Assembly: GCF_037190085.1 (NCBI RefSeq)
Contig: NZ_JBBCJO010000003.1
Location: 4,712 to 68,711 of the forward strand
DNA: 64,000 nt
Source of the DNA: Gemmatimonas aurantiaca
Lineage (GTDB): Bacteria; Gemmatimonadota; Gemmatimonadetes; Gemmatimonadales; Gemmatimonadaceae
Direction: 5' to 3'
Part shown: piece after piece, positions 17,039 to 24,967 of the stretch
How the letters are laid out: every line of letters begins with the position of its first letter
Position numbering within the stretch: the stretch's first letter is position 1
Program-made: the position numbers and the translations under genes
The notes under the pieces: model-generated
The model's database searches: none
The model's input: the letters and a program-made list of their open reading frames with translations, nothing else
What the model was told of the DNA's origin: nothing

Positions 17039-17887
17039 TCAACCGGCGGTCATGCCGGCGGAAACCATGACATGATGGGTGGCATCTGATGCGTGGTGAT
17101 CCGTATTCCGGCGCCGTCGGAGGATGGTGGCCGCAACGATCAGCGCCACGAACACCACATCGAGTGCCCCGAACGCCATCGCGGCGGCCGCTGCCTTGCC
17201 ACTCTCCCGCGCGACGAAGACACCACCGATGACGACCCCGGTTCCCGCGGCGATGGCCACCATCGCCAGCAGTCGATAGGCGACCGTTCGACATTGACGC
17301 GGAGGTGTCCACGCCGAGGTGCCGCGCCACGACCACAACAACCGTTCACGCGCGATGCGCCGCCACCAGCGCAGCGACAACACCGCGAATCCGATCGTCA
17401 GCCAGCATTGGAGAGCATCGTGCAACGGCACCGGTCCGCCGAAATGCGGCACCGACGTACGCAACACGGGAAACCATGGCACCAGCCAGCCGCTGTGATT
17501 GCCATGCGTGATGCCATCGAGCACGACATGGCTCACCCCGCCGAGCCATCCGGAGAATGCCACCGATCCCCAGTCCTGCCAGGTCACCGGCGCGCGCAAT
17601 GCCAGCAGATCGTGCAGTCGCCAGTCGGGATGGTCGCGAAGATAGGGCACCAGTGCCGGAAGCAGCACGGCGGTGAGCAACCACACGAGCAGCAGGGTCA
17701 CCGGCACGGTGAACCACACCTGTGCCGTCAGTGTGTGACTGAAGAGCCAGTCGTGTGACATGCGCCCGATGAATTCGAGATCGGGAGCCATGCTGCCGAT
17801 GCACAATGCCAGACCGGAAAAGCGATGCGGCCAGCGCATCTTGAGCGGCAGGACCAGCGCCTGGTGGGACAGGATCGTCGCGGGCAT
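17039..17887 (-). CDS. DUF4184 family membrane protein
   Basis: A 282-residue polytopic membrane protein. The N-terminus MPATILSHQALVLPLKMRWP and the following IGSMAPDLEF are the DUF4184 signature; the conserved His and Asp residues, with HVVLDGITHG near 155, recall the metal-dependent hydrolase family around YdjM. Five or so helices follow. Function is unknown. The GAGAAGAA before ATG 17887 supports this start over the longer frame. Confidence 0.88.
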   Translation of the reverse strand: MPATILSHQALVLPLKMRWPHRFSGLALCIGSMAPDLEFIGRMSHDWLFSHTLTAQVWFTVPVTLLLVWLLTAVLLPALVPYLRDHPDWRLHDLLALRAPVTWQDWGSVAFSGWLGGVSHVVLDGITHGNHSGWLVPWFPVLRTSVPHFGGPVPLHDALQCWLTIGFAVLSLRWWRRIARERLLWSWRGTSAWTPPRQCRTVAYRLLAMVAIAAGTGVVIGGVFVARESGKAAAAAMAFGALDVVFVALIVAATILRRRRNTDHHASDATHHVMVSAGMTAG

Positions 17888-18162
17888 TTCTTCTCGGCTC
17901 GTTTCACTGACGGGTGGTGACGACCATGCGGGACGCCTCCCAGTCTCGGGCCAGCACGACACGACCGTCTCACGACTTCGTCCCGGCGCGTCTTCGGTTC
18001 GGCAACGAATCGCGCCGGGAACGGCGTGAATGCATGGACGCCATTCCCCTGCCACCCGCCTCTCCCGCCCGTGCTATCCCGACTCGTGCCCCCGGCGGGG
18101 GGTCGTTCGTCCTCTCCTCGGCCCGTTGCGTCGTGCCAGTCACAAAACGCGCGCCCGGGGCC

Positions 18163-19692
18163 ATGCTCGGAAACTCTTGCCATCAGTGTGATAGCGTGCC
18201 TCAACTCGACCGTGTCCTGTCCCGCATCGAAGCCGGTGCGGCTTCGCAGATCGTGCTCGAAGCGGATACCTCCATTCACTGCGTCACGCCCAGCGGATTG
18301 CAGCCGGTCAGTGCGCAGGTCCTCACGCGCGCGCAGGCACTCGCGCTCGTGCACGAGATGGCGGGCCCCGATGACAAACCCGCCGTGGCCGCAGGAACCG
18401 GCATTCGTTTCCTGTATCGCTGGAACGACAAGCAGTGGCTGGTGCAACAGGAGGCGGACGCGCCTCTGCGCATCCGCATCAGACAGTGGGTGGACAAGCC
18501 CGGCCCCTCGGATCCCAACGTTCCCGAAGGAACGCGCCATCTCCGTCGTCGCGCGTCCGACAAACCGTTCGGGTCCTTCGAAAACGAGACGACGGCGCGC
18601 GAAGCGATCGACCGCCTGCTCCGTGAACAGGTCCGTCGCGGCGCGGCCGATCTGCATCTGCGTGTGGGAGAGCCGCCCATCCTGCGACTGGGCGGCGATC
18701 TCGTGCGCATCGAGGGAGAGAGTGTGCTCGACGACCCCACCGTGTCGGGCATGCTGTGGGCCATCATGCCCGACAAGAACAAAGCGGAATTCGACGGCAA
18801 CTGGGACACCGACTTCGCCCACGAGATCGCCGACGTCTCCCGTTTCCGCGTCAACGTGTTGCGCGACCGCAAAGGGGTGGCCGCCGTGATCCGCACCATT
18901 GCCACGGGGACCGTGACGGTGGAGCAGATGGGCATCTCCCCCGAGGTGCAGCAGCTCTGTCACCTCACGAAGGGATTGGTGCTCGTCACCGGTCCCACCG
19001 GCTCCGGCAAGTCCACCACGCTCTGCGCGCTCGTCGATCTCATCAATCGTACACGGTCCGATCACATCATCACGATCGAAGACCCCATCGAGTTCGTGCA
19101 CCAGAGCAAGAAGTGTCTGATCACGCAACGTCAGGTGGGCGTGCACACGCAGTCGTTCAAGAGCGCGTTGCGCGCGGCCCTGCGTGAGGATCCCGACATC
19201 GTGCTGGTGGGCGAGCTCCGCGATCTCGAGACCATCGCCATCGCGCTCGAAACGGCGGAAACCGGTCACCTGGTCTTCGGCACCCTGCACACCAGCACGG
19301 CGGCCTCCACGATCAATCGCATCGTCGATCAGTTCCCGGCCGATCGCCAGGATCAGATCCGCGTCATGCTCTCCGAATCACTGAAGGGCGTGGTGTCCCA
19401 GACGCTGTGCCGCAAGATCGGCGGCGGACGCGTGGCCGCGCGCGAGATCCTGCTGGTCAACAAGGCCGTCAGCGCGCTCATCCGCGAAGGCAAGACGGTG
19501 CAGATCCCGAACATCATCCAGACGAATCGTCGGCTCGGCATGGAAACACTGAACGACGCGTTGCTCAGTCTCGTGCGCAACAAGACGATCGAAGCCGAAG
19601 AGGCCTTCGTGAGGTCCGTCGAAAAGAAGGAGATGGCGGGCAAGCTCAAGGCGATGGGATACAACCTCGACGGACTGACTTCGGAGGAATAG
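18163..19692 (+). CDS. pilT: PilT-like type IV pilus retraction ATPase with extra N-terminal domain
   Basis: A 509-residue hexameric AAA-type motor. The PilT part spans about residues 150-500: a PAS-like N-domain (AADLHLRVGEPPILRLGGDL), Walker A GPTGSGKST at 277-285, Asp box ITIEDPIEFVH, Walker B EDPDIVLVGELRD and His box TGHLVFGTLHTSTA. The C-terminal AIRNLIRE of typical PilT is replaced by VSALIREGKTVQIP. Ordinary PilT has about 345 residues with Walker A near 130; here about 145 residues precede it with no clear similarity except a weak repeat of the PilT N-domain. The start is uncertain; GTG 18196 is an alternative. No other pilus genes are in view. Confidence 0.88.
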   Translation: MLGNSCHQCDSVPQLDRVLSRIEAGAASQIVLEADTSIHCVTPSGLQPVSAQVLTRAQALALVHEMAGPDDKPAVAAGTGIRFLYRWNDKQWLVQQEADAPLRIRIRQWVDKPGPSDPNVPEGTRHLRRRASDKPFGSFENETTAREAIDRLLREQVRRGAADLHLRVGEPPILRLGGDLVRIEGESVLDDPTVSGMLWAIMPDKNKAEFDGNWDTDFAHEIADVSRFRVNVLRDRKGVAAVIRTIATGTVTVEQMGISPEVQQLCHLTKGLVLVTGPTGSGKSTTLCALVDLINRTRSDHIITIEDPIEFVHQSKKCLITQRQVGVHTQSFKSALRAALREDPDIVLVGELRDLETIAIALETAETGHLVFGTLHTSTAASTINRIVDQFPADRQDQIRVMLSESLKGVVSQTLCRKIGGGRVAAREILLVNKAVSALIREGKTVQIPNIIQTNRRLGMETLNDALLSLVRNKTIEAEEAFVRSVEKKEMAGKLKAMGYNLDGLTSEE

Positions 19693-19703
19693 GGCGGACC
19701 GAT

Positions 19704-20038
19704 GGTCAGACTTTCAGACGGGGTCAGAAGTCAGAGATCAGTAGGCCAGAACTGAGACGGAGATAGAACAATGAGAAATCAGATGACCAACGAGATGAGA
19801 GGTCAGAGCACTTCGTCCGCAGGTTGGTGCTGACGCGAAAGCTCGGTGTTTTGCGGGGCGCTTCGCTCCCCGAGGAGCCCTGCAGGCACCTGGCTAGTAG
19901 CCTGCGGCGCGCACGACCCCCTCGACCGTCAGTGCTCAGACCTCTGACCTCGTGGTTGTCTGATCTCTCATCATTCGATCGCCGTCTCAGTTCTGACCGG
20001 CTGATCTCTGACCTCTGACCCCGTCTGAAAGTCTGACC
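19704..20038. repeat. 335-bp imperfect palindrome with about 106-bp arms
   Basis: The left arm 19704-19810 matches the reverse complement of 19933-20038 for most bases, with a few substitutions and one short indel. The outermost 26 bases of each arm are identical and start GGTCAGACTTTCAGACGGGG. The arms are rich in CAGA/TCTG motifs. A 122-base centre includes a small GGGGCGCTTCGCTCCCC hairpin. It fills the whole gap between the convergent pilT and RidA genes. No protein is encoded; short open frames inside follow from the low stop density. Confidence 0.88.
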
Positions 20039-20059
20039 CTCTGACCTTCTGACCCGCCG

Positions 20060-20587
20060 TTACCGCGCCGCCACGCACTCCATCTCCACTCTGGCCCCGA
20101 ACAGCAGCGTCGCCTGCACGGCCGCTCGCGCCGGAAACTTCCCGTTGGTGAAGTACTGCCGGTACACCTCGTTCATGGCCGGCCACTCCGCGAGATCCGC
20201 CAGAAACACCGTGCACTTCACGACACGGTCCATGCCCACACCGGCCGCGCCCAGCGTGCCCTTGATGTTCTCCAGCAACTGTTTCGTCTCCGCCTGAATG
20301 CCGCCTGGCGCGAGCTTGCCGTCGGGGAGCGTCCCCAGCGTGCCGGAAACGAAGATGAGGTTGCCCACCCGCACCGCCGGCGAGAACGGGTTCGCCGGCG
20401 GCCCGCCCGGCTGGATGAACTCCGGATCGGCGCCCGACACGGTACCAGCGGCATTCGCCGCCGCATTGGCCGCAGCCGTGTCTTCCGACACGGTGCAACC
20501 GGTCCCGAGGGCCATGGTCGCGATGAGCACGGCACAAGTCAGACGCTGCCGCGCGGAATGCTGAGTGAAACGCTGGGAGATTCGCAT
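20060..20587 (-). CDS. RidA-family protein with lipoprotein signal
   Basis: A 175-residue protein. The C-terminal 125 residues are a RidA/YjgF domain (NPFSPAVRVGNLIFVSGTLG, KQLLENIKGTLGAAG, RVVKCTVFLADLAEWPAMNE, FPARAAVQATLL) with the conserved Arg that binds the imine substrate carboxylate in the RAAVQ block. The N-terminus carries a lipoprotein signal with lipobox LGTGC and an Ala/Asn-rich linker. RidA normally acts in the cytosol to hydrolyse 2-aminoacrylate; an exported, lipid-anchored form must have another role. No neighbour suggests one. Confidence 0.9.
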   Translation of the reverse strand: MRISQRFTQHSARQRLTCAVLIATMALGTGCTVSEDTAAANAAANAAGTVSGADPEFIQPGGPPANPFSPAVRVGNLIFVSGTLGTLPDGKLAPGGIQAETKQLLENIKGTLGAAGVGMDRVVKCTVFLADLAEWPAMNEVYRQYFTNGKFPARAAVQATLLFGARVEMECVAAR

Positions 20588-20767
20588 GTCACCGAACCTG
20601 AACGTGGAACCGGCCGCGTCAAGTTTCCGGACATGCCTCGCCTCCCGTGCACACTCCGGGATCCGGACGCATACTAGAGAAGAAGCCTCGGCTCGCCTCT
20701 TCCTGCGAGCCGATCCTCACGCACTGCGCGGAACGCATGCCCCACCCTCTCCGCGCAAGGAGGTATT

Positions 20768-22456
20768 GTGCAGGCACGACAGACCACCGAGTACGACGCC
20801 ATCGTCGTCGGCTCCGGGATCTCCGGCGGCTGGGCCGCCAAGGAGCTCACCGAAAAGGGGCTCAAAGTCCTCCTGCTCGAACGCGGACGCAACATCGAGC
20901 ACATCAAGGACTACCCCAATGCCACCAAGGGTCCGTGGGAGTATCCGCACCGCGGTGGGCGCACCCAGCAGATGATCGAGGACTATCCCGTCCTCAGTCG
21001 CGACTATCCGCTCAACGAAAAGAATCTCGGCTTCTGGGTCAACGAGAAGGAGTCTCCGTACACCGAGGCCAAACGCTTCGACTGGTATCGCGGCTATCAT
21101 GTGGGCGGTCGTTCGCTCATGTGGGGTCGGCAGTCGTACCGCTGGAGCGATTTCGACTTCGAGGCCAACGCGCGCGAAGGCATCGCCGTGGACTGGCCCA
21201 TCCGCTACAAGGACATCGCGGCCTGGTATTCGTACGTCGAGAAGCATGCCGGCATCCAGGGCACACGCGAAGGATTGCCGCATCTTCCCGACAGCGAATT
21301 CCTGCCCGGTTTTCCGCTCAACTGCGGCGAGGAACATGTCGCGACGCAGATCCGAAAGAACTACGGTGGCAAGCGCCATCTGATCATCGGACGCAGCGCC
21401 AATCTCACGCAGCCCCTGCCGGGACGCGGCCAGTGCCAGACGCGCAATGCCTGCTGGCTGGGCTGCATTTTCGGCGCCTATTTCAGCACCCAATCGTCCA
21501 CGCTGCCGGCCGCGGTCAAAACCGGCAATCTCACGCTCAAGACCAACGCCATCGTGCACGAACTCGTGTACGACAAGGACACCAAACGGGTCGCCGGTGT
21601 GCGGGTGGTCGATGCGCTCACCAACGAAGCCACCGAGTATCGCGCCAAGATCTTCTTCCTGTGCGCGTCCACACTCAACAGCACCTGGCTGCTCATGCGC
21701 TCCGCGCGCGACATCTGGCCCGGTGGACTGGGCAGCGCCAGCGGTGAGCTTGGCCACAACCTCATGGACCATCACTTCCGGCTCGGTGCCAGCGGCACCC
21801 TGGAAGGGTTCGACGACAAATACTACTACGGCCGTCGACCGACGGGATTCTACATCCCGCGGTTCCAGAATCTCTTCGGCGACAAACGTCCGTATCTGCG
21901 CGGCTTCGGGTATCAGGGCAGCGCCAGTCGGCAGGGATGGGAACGGGCGGTGGCGGAACTCGGCATCGGCGGGGAGTTCAAGGACGCCATGGCACAACCC
22001 GGTGGCTGGACGATCGGCGCAACGGCGTTCGGGGAAATGCTCCCCGATCATCGCAACATGATCACGATCGACGAAACGAAGCGCGACAAGTGGGGACTGC
22101 CCGTGCTCAGGATCGATTGTGAGATCGGCGAGAACGAGCGGCTCATGCGGAAGGACATGACCACCGAACTGGCCGAGATGTTCGAGAGCAGCGGCGCGAA
22201 AAACGTGCGCACGTTCGACAACGGCTACTTCCCGGGCATGGGCATCCACGAGATGGGCACGGCCCGCATGGGACGCGATCCGAAGACCTCGGTGCTCAAC
22301 GCCAACAATCAGGTCTGGGATGCGCTCAATGTGTTCGTCACGGATGGCTCGTGCATGACCTCCGCCTCCGCGGTGAATCCGTCGCTCACGTACATGGCCC
22401 TCACCGCACGCGCTGCGGACTTCGCCGTGAACGAACTCAATCGTCGCAATCTGTAG
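20768..22456 (+). CDS. GMC-family FAD oxidoreductase
   Basis: A 562-residue flavoprotein starting from GTG with a strong AAGGAGG seven bases upstream. The FAD motif AIVVGSGISGGWAAKEL lies at residues 11-27, and the GMC C-terminal substrate domain ends with DGSCMTSASAVNPSLTYMAL, where the catalytic His/Asn pair is expected. It has no signal peptide of its own; its partner nine bases downstream carries a Tat signal and could carry it across the membrane. The pairing with a gluconate 2-dehydrogenase subunit 3 protein points to a periplasmic sugar, sugar acid or polyol dehydrogenase feeding the respiratory chain. Confidence 0.92.
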   Translation: MQARQTTEYDAIVVGSGISGGWAAKELTEKGLKVLLLERGRNIEHIKDYPNATKGPWEYPHRGGRTQQMIEDYPVLSRDYPLNEKNLGFWVNEKESPYTEAKRFDWYRGYHVGGRSLMWGRQSYRWSDFDFEANAREGIAVDWPIRYKDIAAWYSYVEKHAGIQGTREGLPHLPDSEFLPGFPLNCGEEHVATQIRKNYGGKRHLIIGRSANLTQPLPGRGQCQTRNACWLGCIFGAYFSTQSSTLPAAVKTGNLTLKTNAIVHELVYDKDTKRVAGVRVVDALTNEATEYRAKIFFLCASTLNSTWLLMRSARDIWPGGLGSASGELGHNLMDHHFRLGASGTLEGFDDKYYYGRRPTGFYIPRFQNLFGDKRPYLRGFGYQGSASRQGWERAVAELGIGGEFKDAMAQPGGWTIGATAFGEMLPDHRNMITIDETKRDKWGLPVLRIDCEIGENERLMRKDMTTELAEMFESSGAKNVRTFDNGYFPGMGIHEMGTARMGRDPKTSVLNANNQVWDALNVFVTDGSCMTSASAVNPSLTYMALTARAADFAVNELNRRNL

Positions 22457-22465
22457 GAGACGATC

Positions 22466-23137
22466 ATGACCAACGACTCCGACCGACTCCCATCTCGGTC
22501 ACCTGCCGAACCGGCCCCGCCAGCAGGCATCGATCGCCGAGAGGTGATCCGCCGCGTGGGCCTGCTGCTGGGCGGCGCGGCATTCGTCGGTGGCACCACG
22601 TTGCTCGATGCCTGCGTGGGCGATGCGCCCGCCAATGGCACCGCCACGGGAGGCACCGGCCGTACCATCGGCACGTTCACCGTGAAGGATCAGGCATTCC
22701 TCGACGAGATCGCCGACACCATTCTGCCCACCACCGGCAAATCACCCGGCGCCAAAGCCGCGGGCACCGGCACCTTCATGGCCGTGATGGTCACCGATTG
22801 TTATACACCGGCGGATCAGGCCATCTTCCGCGCCGGCATGTCCACCGTGAACGAGGCCTGCCAGACGCTGCACAAGACCTCGTTCATGGAAGCCACTCCC
22901 ACGCAGCGCAATGCCGTGCTCGTGCAACTCGACCGGGAACAGCACGACTACATGCGCGGCAAGAAAGCGGAAGATCCCACTCACTATTTCCGCATGATGA
23001 AGGAGCTGACCATGCTCGGCTTCTTCACCTCGGAGATCGGATACACACAGGCCATGCGCTACAAGGAAACACCGGGTGCGTATCAGCCGTGTATCCCCTA
23101 CGCACCCGGTGAAACCATCTGGGCCTCACACGCGTGA
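22466..23137 (+). CDS. Gluconate 2-dehydrogenase subunit 3 family protein (Tat-exported)
   Basis: A 223-residue protein. The N-terminus has a twin-arginine signal (IDRREVIRRVGLLLGGAAF) about 25 residues in, followed by an alanine- and glycine-rich region. The mature part has the family's helical block FLDEIADTILPTTGKSPGAKAA. In known GMC dehydrogenases this small subunit escorts the flavoprotein through the Tat pathway. GGAGA precedes ATG 22466. Second gene of a two-gene operon with the GMC oxidoreductase. No cytochrome subunit follows. Confidence 0.92.
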   Translation: MTNDSDRLPSRSPAEPAPPAGIDRREVIRRVGLLLGGAAFVGGTTLLDACVGDAPANGTATGGTGRTIGTFTVKDQAFLDEIADTILPTTGKSPGAKAAGTGTFMAVMVTDCYTPADQAIFRAGMSTVNEACQTLHKTSFMEATPTQRNAVLVQLDREQHDYMRGKKAEDPTHYFRMMKELTMLGFFTSEIGYTQAMRYKETPGAYQPCIPYAPGETIWASHA

Positions 23138-23188
23138 GGTTTCCGGAGTTCCCGTCCGTTCATTCTTCAACCTGCACACCCTCTCTTC

Positions 23189-23695
23189 ATGTATCACACG
23201 CTTGACGAATTCCGTACGCAGTGGGCGTTTGAATCGGAGCAGACGCAGCATATCCTCGAGGCCCTCACCGACGCGTCTCTCGCGCAGCGCATCGACGATG
23301 CCGGCGGCCGCACGCTGGGTCAGTTGGCGTGGCACATCACGCAGACGGTCCCCGAGATGACGAACAAGACCGGACTGGCCGTGAGCGGACCGGGCGAACA
23401 TGACCCCACCCCCACGTCGGCCGCCGCCATCGCCAGCGCCTACAAAGCCGCCTCGGCATCGCTGCTCGCCGAGATCGCCAGCAAGTGGAGCGATGCCTCG
23501 CTGACCACGGAAAACGACATGTACGGCATGACGTGGACCAAAGCGCAGACCCTCAACGTGGTGATCACGCACCAGGCTCACCATCGTGGACAGATGACGG
23601 TGCTCATGCGCCAGGCGGGGCTGCGCGTGCCCGGCATCTACGGACCGGCCCGCGAGGATTGGGCGGCGATGGGCATGGAGCCGCCGCCACTCTGA
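23189..23695 (+). CDS. DinB family protein
   Basis: A 168-residue four-helix bundle protein. Conserved histidines that bind a metal in DinB/YfiT proteins are seen in LAWHITQTVPEM near residue 48 and ITHQAHHRGQMTVLMRQ near 130. Family members include thiol-dependent S-transferases, but the substrate here cannot be told. It lies 51 bp behind the GMC operon and may be transcribed with it. Confidence 0.9.
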   Translation: MYHTLDEFRTQWAFESEQTQHILEALTDASLAQRIDDAGGRTLGQLAWHITQTVPEMTNKTGLAVSGPGEHDPTPTSAAAIASAYKAASASLLAEIASKWSDASLTTENDMYGMTWTKAQTLNVVITHQAHHRGQMTVLMRQAGLRVPGIYGPAREDWAAMGMEPPPL

Positions 23696-23743
23696 GCCCC
23701 CGAGCGTACGGCCCGGGCGCTCCCCGCCGGCACGGTCCGCGGG

Positions 23744-24295
23744 TCAGGCGGAGAAGCTGGCAGTGAGCGCCCGCAGGTACGCCTCGATGCTGTGCGTGTG
23801 CCCCATCACGTAGCGACTGATGGTGCGGAAGAGCGGTGATCGCACCACACCATCCTCACGAATGGTCACGCGCGTGCGGACATCGTCGAGCGGTTCCAGG
23901 GTGATCGTCCAGACTCCGCCGAACGGCAACGTATCGGTGTCGATCGTACTGGTGAAGACGCGCCCCGGAACCTCCTCCCGGAAAACAAACGGGATACGGC
24001 CGTTGCTGCCGTGTTCCACGTAGCGTACGCCCCCCCGCGCGTCGACTTGTGCTGCGTCGTGCGCTACGCCCTCCACGTCAGGCACCAACTCGATACGGGT
24101 GACGTCAGGGCGCCATTCGGCGTGACGCGCGATGTCACGGATACGCGAGGCGACGACGTCGGGCGCAGCCGTCAGTTCGGCCGATACGGTCGCCGTGTGG
24201 GCTTCCGGCAAGCGCGTACCGACCATCCAGGTCGACACCCCGAGCAACACGATGCTCCCGGCCACCGCTCCGCTCACCAACCACAACGTCTTCAT
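23744..24295 (-). CDS. SRPBCC-family protein with N-terminal membrane anchor
   Basis: A 183-residue protein with one N-terminal helix (LWLVSGAVAGSIVLLGVSTW) followed by a START/Bet v1-like domain: SAELTAAPDVVASRIRDIARHAEWRPDV starts it and the last helix YVMGHTHSIEAYLRALT closes it. Such domains bind hydrophobic ligands. The ATG overlaps the stop of the upstream MarR gene by four bases, so both are cotranscribed and the ligand of one may relate to the other; this is inference. Confidence 0.85.
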   Translation of the reverse strand: MKTLWLVSGAVAGSIVLLGVSTWMVGTRLPEAHTATVSAELTAAPDVVASRIRDIARHAEWRPDVTRIELVPDVEGVAHDAAQVDARGGVRYVEHGSNGRIPFVFREEVPGRVFTSTIDTDTLPFGGVWTITLEPLDDVRTRVTIREDGVVRSPLFRTISRYVMGHTHSIEAYLRALTASFSA

Positions 24296-24846
24296 CGCGC
24301 CTCCCCGGCGGCAGACATCCGGGCCTGAGTCATGAACTGCTGCGCGGCACGCGCCAGCAGCGCGAGCCCCTGCACGGCCTGTGCACGATCCGCCTCATCG
24401 AGTTGGGCCAGCACCCCGGCAATACGATCCGCGTGCAGAGGCGACGCACTGCGCCGCGCCGCCCGCCCTTCGGGTGTCAGCACGAGGAGACGACGGCGTG
24501 CATCGACGTCGGTCGCATCGCTCCGCAGGTAGCCGAGCTGTTCGAGTCGCGCGATATGGGCACTGAGCGACGACTTGGCCATGCCAAGGTGCGCGGCCAG
24601 CGGTGCGGGCGCGGTGCCATCGGACGCGATATGCGCCAGGATGGTGGCTTCACGATCGGTGAGGCCGGTCGGATGGGGCTCACCACGCGTGCGATGCTCC
24701 ACATGACAGGCGAACCAGAGTGAAGGGTAGGCCTGCTGCACGGCATCGACGAGATCATCGAGCGCGGCATCAACAGGCGCCTCAACCGGCGCATCGGTTG
24801 CCGCATCGGTTGCCGCATCATGTGATTCCGGGGTGCGTGAGGTCAT
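24292..24846 (-). CDS. MarR-family transcriptional regulator
   Basis: A 184-residue regulator with an extended, Ala/Asp-rich N-terminus. The winged helix spans about residues 65-130: LTDREATILAHIASDG, PLAAHLGMAKSSLSAHIARL as recognition helices and the wing DVDARRRLLVLTPEG. The protein probably represses its own two-gene operon, since a perfect 8-6-8 palindrome lies 23 bp before its ATG. The inducer is unknown. Confidence 0.9.
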   Translation of the reverse strand: MTSRTPESHDAATDAATDAPVEAPVDAALDDLVDAVQQAYPSLWFACHVEHRTRGEPHPTGLTDREATILAHIASDGTAPAPLAAHLGMAKSSLSAHIARLEQLGYLRSDATDVDARRRLLVLTPEGRAARRSASPLHADRIAGVLAQLDEADRAQAVQGLALLARAAQQFMTQARMSAAGEAR

Positions 24847-24868
24847 GCCGCACGCTGCCGACAAATCC

Positions 24869-24890
24869 ATCGTTCGTCAAACCGAACGAT
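24869..24890. promoter_or_regulatory. Palindromic operator candidate for the MarR regulator
   Basis: ATCGTTCG (24869-24876) and CGAACGAT (24883-24890) form a perfect inverted repeat around a six-base centre, 23-44 bases upstream of the marR start. Position, size and symmetry fit an autoregulatory MarR operator. Confidence 0.65.
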
Positions 24891-24909
24891 CCCCAAAGCC
24901 TCTCGAAAT

Positions 24910-24937
24910 GCAAACGGGCTCCCACACAGGGAGCCCG
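24910..24937 (-). terminator. Intrinsic terminator of the PQQ dehydrogenase gene
   Basis: On the minus strand a perfect nine-base stem CGGGCTCCC / GGGAGCCCG (24937-24915) with a five-base loop is followed by TTTGCATTT. It lies 30 bp after the stop of the sugar dehydrogenase gene. Confidence 0.8.
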
Positions 24938-24967
24938 CTCTCGTTCGTTGTCCGTCGCGGTCAGCCG

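Noticed and set aside
19824..20018. Small plus-strand reading frame inside the large palindrome
   Set aside because: It spans the palindrome centre and right arm, has no ribosome site and no recognisable protein.
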